This document shows, piece by piece, positions 31,323 through 40,092 of a DNA stretch of 64,000 nt. Source of the stretch: Streptomyces sp. AC1-42W (GTDB lineage Bacteria; Actinomycetota; Actinomycetes; Streptomycetales; Streptomycetaceae); assembly GCF_003248355.1 (NCBI RefSeq), contig NZ_QKWY01000001.1:1694001-1758000 (forward strand), written 5' to 3'. Position numbers and translations under genes: made by a program. The number at the start of each line of letters is the position of its first letter. Position 1 is the stretch's first letter. The notes below the pieces were generated by a model. The model was not told the DNA's origin. It saw nothing but the letters and a program-made list of their open reading frames with translations, and did no database searches.

Positions 31323-33958
31323 ACACGCGGACCGGGGTACCCGGCGGCACGGGCGCGGACGTTGACGGGCCGGAGACCTCTGGGTCGGCCATCCACGGGC
31401 CGGACATTCACGCCGCGTCCGGCAAGCGGCTGGGGCTTTCCGACCCCCGTCAGGAGGGCCCCGCCGACCTCCGCCTGATCGCGCCCGCAGCGGCGGCCTG
31501 GGCCGGGGCCGGGCTCGCGGTGGGCGCTCCGGGGCACTGGGCGGCGGCAGGGGCGGCTCTCTGCCTGGTGGCGGCGATGATCCTCCTCGCGGTGAGCCTG
31601 CGACGCCCCCGCACGGCGCGCCCCGGTCGAGGCGGGCCCCGCCCGGACCGGCTGCGGGCGGCCGGGGGAGACAGGGCGGGCACGAGCGCCCGCGTCCGGC
31701 GCCGACTGAACGCCACGGCCGCCGCCGCGGTGCTGCTCTGCGCCGCCGCCGGGGTGGCGTCCGCCGGACTGCATGGCGCCGGCGTACGCGCAGGCCCGGT
31801 GCCGGAACTGGCCCGCAAGTTCGCCCGCGTCGAGGCGGAGATCACCCTCACCTCCGACGCCCGGCGCACCTACCCGCGGGTGCGCGGCGACCGCAGTGTG
31901 CCCGCCTCGCTGCTCCTGGACGCGGAGGTCGACCGCCTCACACGCCGCGACGGCACCGCCGTACGGCTGCGGACGCCGGTGCTGGTCATCGTCCCGCCGG
32001 GAGGCGCGGCGGCCCAGTGGCAGCGGCTGCTCCCCTCCACCCGGCTGCGGATCGAAGGACGGCTGGCGCCACCGCTGCACCGGGGTGAGCGGATCACCGC
32101 CGTCCTGCGGCCCGACGCCAAGACCCCGCCGAAGGTCACCGGCCCGCCCAGCCTCCTCCAGCGCACGGCGGGACGGCTGCGCGCCGGACTGCGGGAAGCC
32201 ACGGACGGACTGCCCCCCGACGCACGGGCCCTGCTGCCCGGACTGGTCGTCGGCGACACCGCACGGGTCACCCCGGAGCTGCACGAAGCCTTCCGGGCCA
32301 CCGACCTCACCCACGTTCTCGCCGTATCGGGATCGAACCTCGGAATTCTGCTCGTCCTGCTCATCGGACCACCCGGCAGGGCGCTGCGCACCGAGCGCGG
32401 GGGACTGGCGCCCCGGCTCGGGATCTCCCTGCGGACGACCGCGCTGCTCGGCGGCGCGCTCACACTCGCGTTCGTCCTGGTCTGCCGGCCCGAACCGAGC
32501 GTGCTGCGGGCCGCCGCGTGCGGGCTGATCACCCTGCTCGCCATCGGCACCGGGCGGCGCCGGACACTGATCCCCGCCCTGTGCGCCGCCGTGCTGCTGC
32601 TCGTGCTCCACGACCCGTGGCTGGCGCGCAGTTACGGCTTCGTCCTGTCGGTGCTGGCCACCGGTGCCCTGCTGACCCTCGCCCCGCGCTGGGCCGACGC
32701 GCTGCGCCGGCGCCGGGTGCCGCCGCGACTGGCCGAGGCGCTGGCCGCCGCCGCGGCGGCACAGGCGGTGTGCTCGCCCGTGGTGGTGCTGCTCGCCTCG
32801 CGGGTGAGCCTGGTGGCGATCCCGTGCAACCTGCTGGCCGAGTTCGCCGTGGCACCGGCCACCGTCCTCGGATTCGCCGCGCTGGCCCTGGCGCCGGTGG
32901 CGATGCCGGTGGCCGTCCTGGCGGCCGGGGTCGCGGGATGGCCGGCCGGATGGATCGCTTCGGTGGCCAGGACCGGGGCGGCGTTCCCCGGAGCGGAGGC
33001 CGACTGGCCCGGCGGCCCGGCCGGGGCGGTGCTGCTGGCCGCCCTCGTCCTGGTCCTGGTGCCGGCCGTGCGGTGGATGGGCCGCCGGCCCTGGGCCTGC
33101 GTGGCCGCCGCGCTGCTCCTGGTGCTCGCCGTGCTCAGGCCGGTGCCGCTGACCCGCGTGCTGACCGGATGGCCGCCGCCCGGCTGGAGCTTCGCCATGT
33201 GCGACGTCGGACAGGGCGACGCCCTGGTGCTCGCGGCGGGCCGGGGCGCCGGAGTGGTCGTCGACGCCGGCCCCGATCCCCGGCTCGCCGACCGGTGCCT
33301 GCGCGAACTGGGCGTCAGCCGTGTGCCGCTGCTGCTGCTCACCCACTTCCACGCCGACCATGTGCGCGGCCTGCCCGGTGTGCTGCGGGGGCGCGCGGTG
33401 GGCGAGATCCGGACGACGAACCTGGACGAGCCGCCGGAGCAGGCCGCGTTCGTACGGCGGACGGCGGCGCGGGCCCGGGTCCCCGTGCTGCGGGCCGTCC
33501 CCGGTGCGCGGCAGCGGATCGGGCCGCTCGCCTGGCAGGTGCTGTGGCCTCCGGGCGGGGCCGGGGCGGGCCCGGCGGCCGGTCCGGTACCGCAGGACCC
33601 GAACGACGCCAGCGTGACCCTCCTCGTACGGGCCGGCGGGCTCACCCTGCTGCTCCCCGGCGACTTGGAACCGCCCGCCCAGCGGGCGTTGCTGCGCAGC
33701 CATCCGGGGCTGCCGCCGGTGGATGTGCTCAAGGTCGCCCACCACGGCTCCGCCCACCAGGACGACGCCCTGCTGCGGGCCCTGCGCCCCCGGTTCGCGC
33801 TGGTGAGCGTGGGGCGCGACAACCCGTACGGCCATCCGGCGCCCCGGACGGTCCGGGCGCTCACGGGCGAGGGGGCGGTGGTGCTGCGCACCGACAGGGC
33901 CGGCGCCATCGCGGTCACCGGCGAGGGCCGCGAACTCCGGGCGGTGGGAAGCTCATGA
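31319..33958 (+). CDS. comEC: ComEC/Rec2 family DNA-uptake channel with metallo-beta-lactamase domain
   Basis: An 879-residue polytopic membrane protein. It has N-terminal helices and a DUF4131-like outer segment (about 60-290), then the competence domain (about 300-590, with TDLTHVLAVSGSNLGILL, the usual VSGSN motif). A cytoplasmic metallo-beta-lactamase-like domain follows (about 620-879) with THFHADH at 675-681 and VLKVAHHGSAHQDD. ComEC moves single-stranded DNA across the membrane. Start ATG 31319 overlaps the comEA stop (ATGA). No pilin or other competence genes are nearby, so an uptake role in this organism is unproven. Confidence 0.92.
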   Translation: MNTRTGVPGGTGADVDGPETSGSAIHGPDIHAASGKRLGLSDPRQEGPADLRLIAPAAAAWAGAGLAVGAPGHWAAAGAALCLVAAMILLAVSLRRPRTARPGRGGPRPDRLRAAGGDRAGTSARVRRRLNATAAAAVLLCAAAGVASAGLHGAGVRAGPVPELARKFARVEAEITLTSDARRTYPRVRGDRSVPASLLLDAEVDRLTRRDGTAVRLRTPVLVIVPPGGAAAQWQRLLPSTRLRIEGRLAPPLHRGERITAVLRPDAKTPPKVTGPPSLLQRTAGRLRAGLREATDGLPPDARALLPGLVVGDTARVTPELHEAFRATDLTHVLAVSGSNLGILLVLLIGPPGRALRTERGGLAPRLGISLRTTALLGGALTLAFVLVCRPEPSVLRAAACGLITLLAIGTGRRRTLIPALCAAVLLLVLHDPWLARSYGFVLSVLATGALLTLAPRWADALRRRRVPPRLAEALAAAAAAQAVCSPVVVLLASRVSLVAIPCNLLAEFAVAPATVLGFAALALAPVAMPVAVLAAGVAGWPAGWIASVARTGAAFPGAEADWPGGPAGAVLLAALVLVLVPAVRWMGRRPWACVAAALLLVLAVLRPVPLTRVLTGWPPPGWSFAMCDVGQGDALVLAAGRGAGVVVDAGPDPRLADRCLRELGVSRVPLLLLTHFHADHVRGLPGVLRGRAVGEIRTTNLDEPPEQAAFVRRTAARARVPVLRAVPGARQRIGPLAWQVLWPPGGAGAGPAAGPVPQDPNDASVTLLVRAGGLTLLLPGDLEPPAQRALLRSHPGLPPVDVLKVAHHGSAHQDDALLRALRPRFALVSVGRDNPYGHPAPRTVRALTGEGAVVLRTDRAGAIAVTGEGRELRAVGSS

Positions 33959-34133
33959 CGGCCCGCCACCTCGTCCCACACCCCAGTTCGCCACCCCGCT
34001 CCGACGCCCCAGCTCGCCACCACCCCACCCCGACACCCTCGCCCTCCCGGCCCGCCGCCCCCGTGGCACCGTCGTCGGACCTAGGACCAGTGACGCATGG
34101 TGCCGCCGTGGGGCCGCGGCGGAGACTGGGGGC
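33959..34133. other. 175-base gap without a gene, C-rich low complexity
   Basis: It is dominated by runs such as CACCCCAGTTCGCCACCCCG. No convincing promoter, RNA or repeat array was seen; the only notable feature is a GGAG/GGGGGC stretch directly before the NAT start. Confidence 0.5.
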
Positions 34134-34946
34134 ATGGACCCCCAGCTGCCCCGCACCGTGGACGCCTACCTGGAACGCATCGGCGCCGACCGGCCCGCAC
34201 GCCCCGACGCACCCGCGCTGCGCGAACTGCAACTGCGCCACCTCCTCTCCGTGCCGTTCGAGAACCTCTCGATCCACCTCGGCGAGGACATCGTGCTGGA
34301 CGAGGCGGCGCTCCTCGACAAGATCGTGGCGCGCGGGCGCGGCGGCTTCTGCTACGAACTCAACGGCGCCTTCGCCGCCCTGCTGCGGACCCTCGGCTTC
34401 CGCGTCACCCTGCTCCAGGCCCGTGTGTACGGCGACGGCGGCCGGCTCGGCATCCCGTACGACCACCTGGTGCTGCGGGTGGAGACGGTGGACGGGACCG
34501 GGCCGTGGCTCGCGGACGTCGGCTTCGGCGACCACGCCCGCAGCCCCCTCGCGCTCGACGACCGCGCCGACCAGAGAGACCCCGCAGGCACCTTCCGGAT
34601 CGCGCCCGTCACGGCCGGGGCCGACGCCGGCTCCGGGGACCTCGACGTGCTGTGCGACGGCGAGCCCCGGCTCCGCGTCGAGCTGCGGCCCAGAACGCTC
34701 GCCGACTTCCGGGCCGGCGCCTGGTACCACCGCACCTCGCCCGACTCCCACTTCACCCGCGCCCCGGTCTGCTCGCGCTGCACGGACGACGGCCGGATCA
34801 CGCTCACCGGCCGCACACTGCGCACCACCGCGGGCGGCCGGCGCCTGGACACGCCGCTGGGCGACGACGCGGAGGTGCTCGCCGCCTATCGCGAACACTT
34901 CGGGGTGCGCCTGGACCGGCTGCCCAGCAAATCGGACCTTCGGTAA
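34134..34946 (+). CDS. Arylamine N-acetyltransferase
   Basis: A 270-residue NAT enzyme, which transfers acetyl (or acyl) groups from CoA to arylamines or hydrazines through a Cys-His-Asp triad. The triad is visible: Cys73 in GRGGFCYELNG, His111 in IPYDHLVLR and Asp128 in LADVGFGD. PFENLSIHLG near 45 is also typical. Length equals the usual 270-280. In actinomycetes some NATs act in aminohydroxybenzoate-derived natural products, but no such cluster is here, so a general detoxification or acyl-transfer role is more likely. Confidence 0.93.
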   Translation: MDPQLPRTVDAYLERIGADRPARPDAPALRELQLRHLLSVPFENLSIHLGEDIVLDEAALLDKIVARGRGGFCYELNGAFAALLRTLGFRVTLLQARVYGDGGRLGIPYDHLVLRVETVDGTGPWLADVGFGDHARSPLALDDRADQRDPAGTFRIAPVTAGADAGSGDLDVLCDGEPRLRVELRPRTLADFRAGAWYHRTSPDSHFTRAPVCSRCTDDGRITLTGRTLRTTAGGRRLDTPLGDDAEVLAAYREHFGVRLDRLPSKSDLR

Positions 34947-35095
34947 CACCTGCGCCCAAGCCTCCGCGAGCTGCTGCGTTTGCCTCGAACGCCTCAATGG
35001 TGTTCGAATGCGTCCTCGTCGGCGGGCCGCTGCTCCGACAACGACGTCTGCCCCACGGCCCGAGGTGAGAGCGCGCCCGGGAGTGTGTGGAAAGA

Positions 35096-35980
35096 ATGTT
35101 CGGCCGTTGGTTCGGAAGCAAAACTACGACGGGCGCCGCCCTCGGCAACGCCCTCGCCGGACTGGTGGTGCCGGACTCGGCGGGTGTCCTCAGCTGCCGG
35201 GTGCTCGACCCGGTGAACGAGCCGGTCGCACAGGCGGAGTTCGTCCTGACGGACCGTGCGGGGCGCAAGGTGGTCGGGGGCGAGACCGACCCGTACGGCA
35301 GTGTCCTGGCCACGGTCCCGGCGGGGGAGTACCGGCTGGCCGTCACGGCGGAGGGGTTCACCCCCTTCCACGGTGCGGCCACGGTCACCGAGGGCGGGCA
35401 CGCGAGCCTCGGCGACGTGACGCTCCAGATCTCCGCGCCGCCGCAGCTGCCCGAGCCCGGCGACTGGGAGATCGAGCCGATGCACTCGCAGATCGGCTTC
35501 ACCGCCCGCCACATCGGCATGGCCCGCATCCACGGCCGGTTCAACACCTTCGCCGGGGCGGTACGGATCGCCGACCGCATGGAGGACTCGGCGATGCACG
35601 TGGTCATCGACGCCGCGTCGATCGACACGAACGTGCAGATGCGCGACGACCACCTGCGCTCCAGCGACTTCCTGGACGTCGGCCGCTACCCGACGCTGGA
35701 GTTCTACAGCGACCGCTTCGTCCACCGGGGCGGCTCCCGCTGGGGCGTGAGCGGCGCGCTCACCCTGCACGGCGTGAGCCGCACGGTGACGCTCGACACC
35801 CAGTACCTGGGGCTCGGCAACGGGATGGAGGGCGAGCCCAGGGCCGCCTGCCGCGCCACCACGCAGCTGCACCGCGAGGACTTCACCCTCACCTGGCAGA
35901 CGATGCTGGCCCGGGGCATCGCGGTCGTCGGCCCGAGCATCTCCATCGAGATGGACGTCCAGATCGTCCCGAAGGGCTGA
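35096..35980 (+). CDS. YceI family protein with N-terminal carboxypeptidase-regulatory-like domain
   Basis: A 294-residue two-domain protein. Residues about 25-110 form a CnaB/carboxypeptidase-regulatory-like beta fold (GVLSCRVLDPVNEPVAQAEF, AGEYRLAVTAEGFTPFHG). Residues about 120-294 are a YceI lipocalin-like domain (WEIEPMHSQIGFTARHIGMA, then MRDDHLRSSDFLDVGRYPTL), a fold that binds isoprenoid or amphiphilic ligands. No signal peptide is seen. The start is uncertain: ATG 35096 (MFGRWFGSK) is used, but GTG 35087 in frame is possible and neither has well-placed ribosome-binding bases. Confidence 0.85.
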   Translation: MFGRWFGSKTTTGAALGNALAGLVVPDSAGVLSCRVLDPVNEPVAQAEFVLTDRAGRKVVGGETDPYGSVLATVPAGEYRLAVTAEGFTPFHGAATVTEGGHASLGDVTLQISAPPQLPEPGDWEIEPMHSQIGFTARHIGMARIHGRFNTFAGAVRIADRMEDSAMHVVIDAASIDTNVQMRDDHLRSSDFLDVGRYPTLEFYSDRFVHRGGSRWGVSGALTLHGVSRTVTLDTQYLGLGNGMEGEPRAACRATTQLHREDFTLTWQTMLARGIAVVGPSISIEMDVQIVPKG

Positions 35981-36013
35981 GCGAGGCGGCCCGCCGGCGC
36001 GGCGGCCCGCACT

Positions 36014-36259
36014 TCACGGGGCCTCCAGCCACCCCTCGTACTCGGCGGCGAACGCGTCGAGCGCGGCGGCGTCGAGACGGCCCCGCGGGTCCTCCACGAC
36101 CACCAGCCACTGGGCGTCCTCGGCGTCGTCCTCGCCGGCCAGCGCGTCGCGCACGAGCTGCGGTTCGTCGGTGACGCCGAAGCGGTCCGCCAGCTCCCGC
36201 GCCGCCTCCTCGGCGGCGTCGCGGTCGGGCAGCACCAGGACGTGTCTCTCATCGCTCAC
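36014..36259 (-). CDS. Small acidic protein of unknown function
   Basis: An 81-residue protein, MSDERHVLVLPDRDAAEEAA to EGWLEAP, strongly acidic and without cysteines or membrane helices. The start resembles a beta strand followed by a helix (VLVLPDRDAAEEAARELADR), as in ribonuclease-E-inhibitor-like small proteins, but the similarity is too weak to name. It is convergent with the YceI gene and divergent from holA (83-base gap). It appears to be a real gene from length, codon bias and a clean ATG. Confidence 0.65.
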   Translation of the reverse strand: MSDERHVLVLPDRDAAEEAARELADRFGVTDEPQLVRDALAGEDDAEDAQWLVVVEDPRGRLDAAALDAFAAEYEGWLEAP

Positions 36260-36342
36260 GTGCTCATTCTCGGGTACGGGGCGGGGTGCGGCGGACCCGG
36301 CCGCGGCCGGGCTGTCGGTGGCCCGTGGGATGCTGGACGGCG

Positions 36343-37338
36343 ATGGCCACCAGAAGGAATTCCACCGACGACCCGCTCGCCCCGCTCACGCTCGCCGTGG
36401 GGCAGGAGGACCTGCTCCTCGACCGCGCCGTGCGGCAGGTCGTGGCGGCGGCCCGAGCCGCCGACGCCGACACGGACGTCCGGGACCTCACCCCCGACCA
36501 GCTCCAGCCGGGCACGCTGGCCGAGCTGACCAGCCCCTCCCTGTTCGCCGAGCGCAAGGTCGTGATCGTGCGCAACGCGCAGGACCTCGGCGCGGACACC
36601 GTCAAGGACGTCAAGAAGTATCTGGGCGACCCGGTCGAGGAGATCATCCTCGTCCTGCTGCACGCGGGCGGGGCCAAGGGGAAGGGCCTGCTCGACGCGG
36701 CCCGCAAGGCCGGGGCCCGCGAGGTCGCCTGCCCGAAGACCACGAAGCCGGCCGAGCGGCTGTCCTTCGTACGCGGGGAGTTCCGCACGCTGGGCCGGTC
36801 CGCGACGCCCGAGGCGTGCCAGGCGCTGGTCGACGCCATCGGGAGCGACCTGCGGGAGCTGGCCAGTGCGGTGTCGCAGCTCGTCGCGGACATCGAGGGC
36901 ACGATCGACGAGGCGGTCGTCGGGCGCTACTACACGGGGCGGGCCGAGGCGTCGAGCTTCACGGTCGCCGACCGGGCGGTCGAGGGACGGGCCGCGGAGG
37001 CCCTGGAGGCGCTGCGCTGGTCGCTGTCCACGGGCGTGGCGCCCGTCCTGATCACCAGCGCGCTGGCGCAGGGCGTACGGGCGATCGGCAAGCTGTCCTC
37101 GGCGCGCGGGGGGCGCCCCGCGGATCTGGCGCGCGAGCTGGGGATGCCGCCGTGGAAGATCGACCGGGTCCGCCAGCAGATGCGGGGCTGGACCCCGGAC
37201 GGCGTCGCCGTGGCGCTGCGGGCGGTCGCGGAGGCGGACGCGGGCGTGAAGGGCGGCGGCGACGACCCCGAGTACGCGCTGGAGAAGGCCGTGGTCGCGG
37301 TGGCCGGCGCCGCACGGGCCGGACGCGGCCCCCGATAG
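36343..37338 (+). CDS. holA: DNA polymerase III subunit delta
   Basis: A 331-residue clamp-loader subunit that opens the sliding clamp. It begins with the delta-subunit AAA+-like fold (LTLAVGQEDLLLDRAVRQVV, matching the HoLA signature of G-E/Q-D-x-L-L). Then come VRDLTPDQLQPGTLAELTSP, SLFAERKVVIVRNAQ, and a helical C-terminal collar with AELGMPPWKIDRVRQQ-like REL GMPPWKIDRVRQQMRGW. Position next to rpsT (convergent) is the standard bacterial arrangement. Tandem hairpins separate it from rpsT. Confidence 0.93.
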   Translation: MATRRNSTDDPLAPLTLAVGQEDLLLDRAVRQVVAAARAADADTDVRDLTPDQLQPGTLAELTSPSLFAERKVVIVRNAQDLGADTVKDVKKYLGDPVEEIILVLLHAGGAKGKGLLDAARKAGAREVACPKTTKPAERLSFVRGEFRTLGRSATPEACQALVDAIGSDLRELASAVSQLVADIEGTIDEAVVGRYYTGRAEASSFTVADRAVEGRAAEALEALRWSLSTGVAPVLITSALAQGVRAIGKLSSARGGRPADLARELGMPPWKIDRVRQQMRGWTPDGVAVALRAVAEADAGVKGGGDDPEYALEKAVVAVAGAARAGRGPR

Positions 37339-37354
37339 ACCTCCCGTACGCCGA

Positions 37355-37392
37355 AGGCCCCGCTTCACCCTGGGGAAAGGGTGGCGGGGCCT
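37355..37392. terminator. Terminator between holA and rpsT, first hairpin
   Basis: AGGCCCCG (37355-37362) / CGGGGCCT (37385-37392) with inner CACCCT/AGGGTG. It can act for both convergent genes. Confidence 0.8.
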
Positions 37393-37407
37393 CGGGTACA
37401 GAAGGGT

Positions 37408-37449
37408 GCGTCGCACCCGCGTGGCGAACGCAGGTTCGGTGTGCGACGC
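37408..37449. terminator. Second hairpin between holA and rpsT
   Basis: GCGTCGCAC (37408-37416) / GTGCGACGC (37441-37449), a perfect 9-bp stem with a 24-base loop. Confidence 0.6.
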
Positions 37450-37511
37450 GGGGGCCGGTCAGGAGCGGGGTAGAGGGCCCGCTTGATCCGTTCCGGCGGT
37501 GCTCAGATCGC

Positions 37512-37778
37512 TCAGCCCTGGAGGGTGGCAGCCTTGGCGGCCAGCGCCGACTTCTTGTTGGCGGCGGCGTTCTTGTGGATGACACCCTTCGAGACAGCCT
37601 TGTCGAGCTGACGGGAGGCGTCGCGGACGGCCACGGTGGCCTTCTCGACGTCACCCGCGACGACGGCCTCGCGGGCCTTGCGGATCGCGGTCTTGAGCGA
37701 CGACTTGACGGCCTTGTTGCGCAGGCGCGCCTTCTCGTTCGTCTTGTTCCGCTTGATCTGGGACTTGATGTTCGCCAC
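37512..37778 (-). CDS. rpsT: 30S ribosomal protein S20
   Basis: An 88-residue basic helical protein, [20 protein letters not shown], with [22 protein letters not shown] at the end, the standard S20 signature. It binds 16S rRNA early in 30S assembly. The start is GTG at 37778 (read on the minus strand), preceded by an AAAAGG-like site. It is divergent from lepA. Confidence 0.97.
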   Translation of the reverse strand: MANIKSQIKRNKTNEKARLRNKAVKSSLKTAIRKAREAVVAGDVEKATVAVRDASRQLDKAVSKGVIHKNAAANKKSALAAKAATLQG

Positions 37779-37993
37779 GAAAGAGCCTTTTCAGGTTCGT
37801 TGGATCTTCTAGGAGTGTCCGTACGGCCCGAGAGCCACGGGGCACAGCTGTCCACGGTAGCAGCAGCCCTCGGACCGGCCCAAACCGGTCGCCGCCCCGC
37901 AGGCGTGGGACGATGGAAGCTACGTACCGATCCGCCCCGACCCGACATCGACCCGAGACACGGCGTCCGGCGTCTCAAGAATCAGGACCCTGC

Positions 37994-39868
37994 GTGCCCG
38001 CGACTCCTCTCCACGTGCCCGAGCCGAGCCGTACCGACCCGGCGCTGATCCGCAACTTCTGCATCATCGCGCACATCGACCACGGCAAGTCGACCCTTGC
38101 CGACCGGATGCTCCAGCTGACCGGGGTGGTCGACCAGCGGCAGATGCGCGCTCAGTACCTCGACCGGATGGACATCGAGCGCGAGCGCGGTATCACCATC
38201 AAGTCCCAGGCGGTCCGGCTGCCCTGGGCGCCGACCACCGGTGAGGGCCAGGGCAGCACCCATGTCCTCAACATGATCGACACGCCGGGACACGTCGACT
38301 TCACCTACGAGGTCTCCCGCTCGCTCGCGGCGTGCGAGGGCACGATCCTGCTGGTGGACGCGGCCCAGGGCATCGAGGCCCAGACCCTGGCCAACCTCTA
38401 CCTGGCGATGGAGAACGACCTCACCATCGTCCCGGTGCTCAACAAGATCGACCTGCCGGCCGCGCAGCCCGAGAAGTTCTCCGAGGAGCTGGCCCACCTC
38501 ATCGGCTGCCAGCCGGAGGACGTGCTGAAGGTCTCCGCGAAGACCGGTATGGGAGTGGACGCGCTGCTCGACCGCGTCGTCCGGGACGTCCCGGCCCCGG
38601 TCGGCGACGCGGACGCCCCCGCCCGCGCGATGATCTTCGACTCGGTCTACGACTCGTACCGGGGCGTCGTCACGTACGTCCGTGTGGTGGACGGCTCGCT
38701 GAACAAGCGCGAGCGCATCCGGATGATGTCGACCGGCGCCACCCACGAGCTGCTGGAGATCGGCGTCTCCTCGCCGGAGATGACGCCCTCCGACGGCATC
38801 GGCGTCGGCGAGGTCGGCTACATCATCACCGGTGTGAAGGACGTCCGGCAGTCCAAGGTCGGTGACACGATCACCTCGCTGAACAACGGGGCGACCGAGG
38901 CGCTGGGCGGCTACAAGGACCCCAAGCCGATGGTGTTCTCCGGGCTCTACCCGCTGGACGGCTCGGACTACCCCGACCTGCGCGAGGCCCTGGACAAGCT
39001 CCAGCTCAACGACGCCGCCCTGGTCTACGAGCCGGAGACCTCCGCGGCGCTGGGCTTCGGCTTCCGTGTCGGCTTCCTCGGCCTGCTCCACCTGGACGTG
39101 GTCCGCGAGCGGCTGGAGCGCGAGTTCGGCCTCGACCTCATCGCCACCGCGCCCAACGTGGTCTACCGGGTCGAGATGGAGGACGGCACCGAGCACACCG
39201 TCACCAACCCGAGTGAATTTCCCGAGGGCAAGATCGACAAGGTGCACGAGCCGGTCGTCCGGGCCACGGTCCTGGCGCCCAGCGAGTTCATCGGCGCGAT
39301 CATGGAGCTGTGCCAGCAGCGCCGCGGCACCCTCCTCGGCATGGACTACCTCTCCGAGGACCGCGTCGAGATCCGCTACACGCTGCCGCTCGCCGAGATC
39401 GTCTTCGACTTCTTCGACCAGCTGAAGTCCAAGACGCGGGGTTACGCGTCCCTCGACTACGAGCCCACCGGCGAGCAGTCCGCCCAGCTCGTCAAGGTGG
39501 ACATCCTGCTGCACGGCGACAAGGTGGACGCGTTCTCCGCGGTCACCCACAAGGACAAGGCGTACGCCTACGGGGTGCGTCTGGTCGCCAAGCTGCAGAA
39601 GCTCATCCCCCGGCAGAACTTCGAGGTGCCGATCCAGGCGGCCATCGGCTCCCGCGTCATCGCCCGCGAGACCGTCCGCGCCATCCGCAAGGACGTCCTC
39701 GCCAAGTGCTACGGCGGCGACATCTCCCGTAAGCGCAAGCTGCTGGAGAAGCAGAAGGAAGGCAAGAAGCGGATGAAGATGGTCGGCAACGTGGAGGTGC
39801 CGCAGGACGCGTTCATCTCCGTGCTGTCGACCGACGAGTCCGCCGGGGAGGGCAAGGGCAAGAAGTAG
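37994..39868 (+). CDS. lepA: Elongation factor 4 (LepA)
   Basis: A 624-residue translational GTPase that back-translocates or remodels stalled ribosomes. G1 AHIDHGKS is at 26-33, then [14 protein letters not shown] (G2), [14 protein letters not shown] (G3) and NKIDLPAA (G4). The LepA-specific C-terminal domain is present ([25 protein letters not shown]). Length matches the family with a short actinobacterial N-extension. GTG 37994 is chosen because AGGA lies 6 bases upstream and the frame begins at the known N-terminus ([15 protein letters not shown]). Confidence 0.96.
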   Translation: MPATPLHVPEPSRTDPALIRNFCIIAHIDHGKSTLADRMLQLTGVVDQRQMRAQYLDRMDIERERGITIKSQAVRLPWAPTTGEGQGSTHVLNMIDTPGHVDFTYEVSRSLAACEGTILLVDAAQGIEAQTLANLYLAMENDLTIVPVLNKIDLPAAQPEKFSEELAHLIGCQPEDVLKVSAKTGMGVDALLDRVVRDVPAPVGDADAPARAMIFDSVYDSYRGVVTYVRVVDGSLNKRERIRMMSTGATHELLEIGVSSPEMTPSDGIGVGEVGYIITGVKDVRQSKVGDTITSLNNGATEALGGYKDPKPMVFSGLYPLDGSDYPDLREALDKLQLNDAALVYEPETSAALGFGFRVGFLGLLHLDVVRERLEREFGLDLIATAPNVVYRVEMEDGTEHTVTNPSEFPEGKIDKVHEPVVRATVLAPSEFIGAIMELCQQRRGTLLGMDYLSEDRVEIRYTLPLAEIVFDFFDQLKSKTRGYASLDYEPTGEQSAQLVKVDILLHGDKVDAFSAVTHKDKAYAYGVRLVAKLQKLIPRQNFEVPIQAAIGSRVIARETVRAIRKDVLAKCYGGDISRKRKLLEKQKEGKKRMKMVGNVEVPQDAFISVLSTDESAGEGKGKK

Positions 39869-39887
39869 CCTTCCGGACAGGACCGGC

Positions 39888-39923
39888 GGCCCCCGTATCG
39901 CAGCACGCTGCGGTGCGGGGGCC
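39888..39923 (+). terminator. Intrinsic hairpin after lepA
   Basis: GGCCCCCG (39888-39895) / CGGGGGCC (39916-39923) with an inner CGCA/TGCG pairing. Followed by CGTTCGTTATC. Confidence 0.75.
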
Positions 39924-40092
39924 CGTTCGTTATCAAGCGGGGTCCGAATGCCCCTTACGCGGGGCGCGCGGGCGCTCTACTCTGATCACGACTTCTTGGT
40001 TACTCGCCAGTTAAACAAGCGGGATCGCAGCACGCAGGATCACATCAAGCAGCAGCCGGTCGTGAAGTACCGCCGCAGGCCCGGAGGATGTC

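Noticed and set aside
30237..33958. A full natural competence system
   Set aside because: Only comEA and comEC are present; no pilin, ATPase or ComFA-type genes lie in the window.
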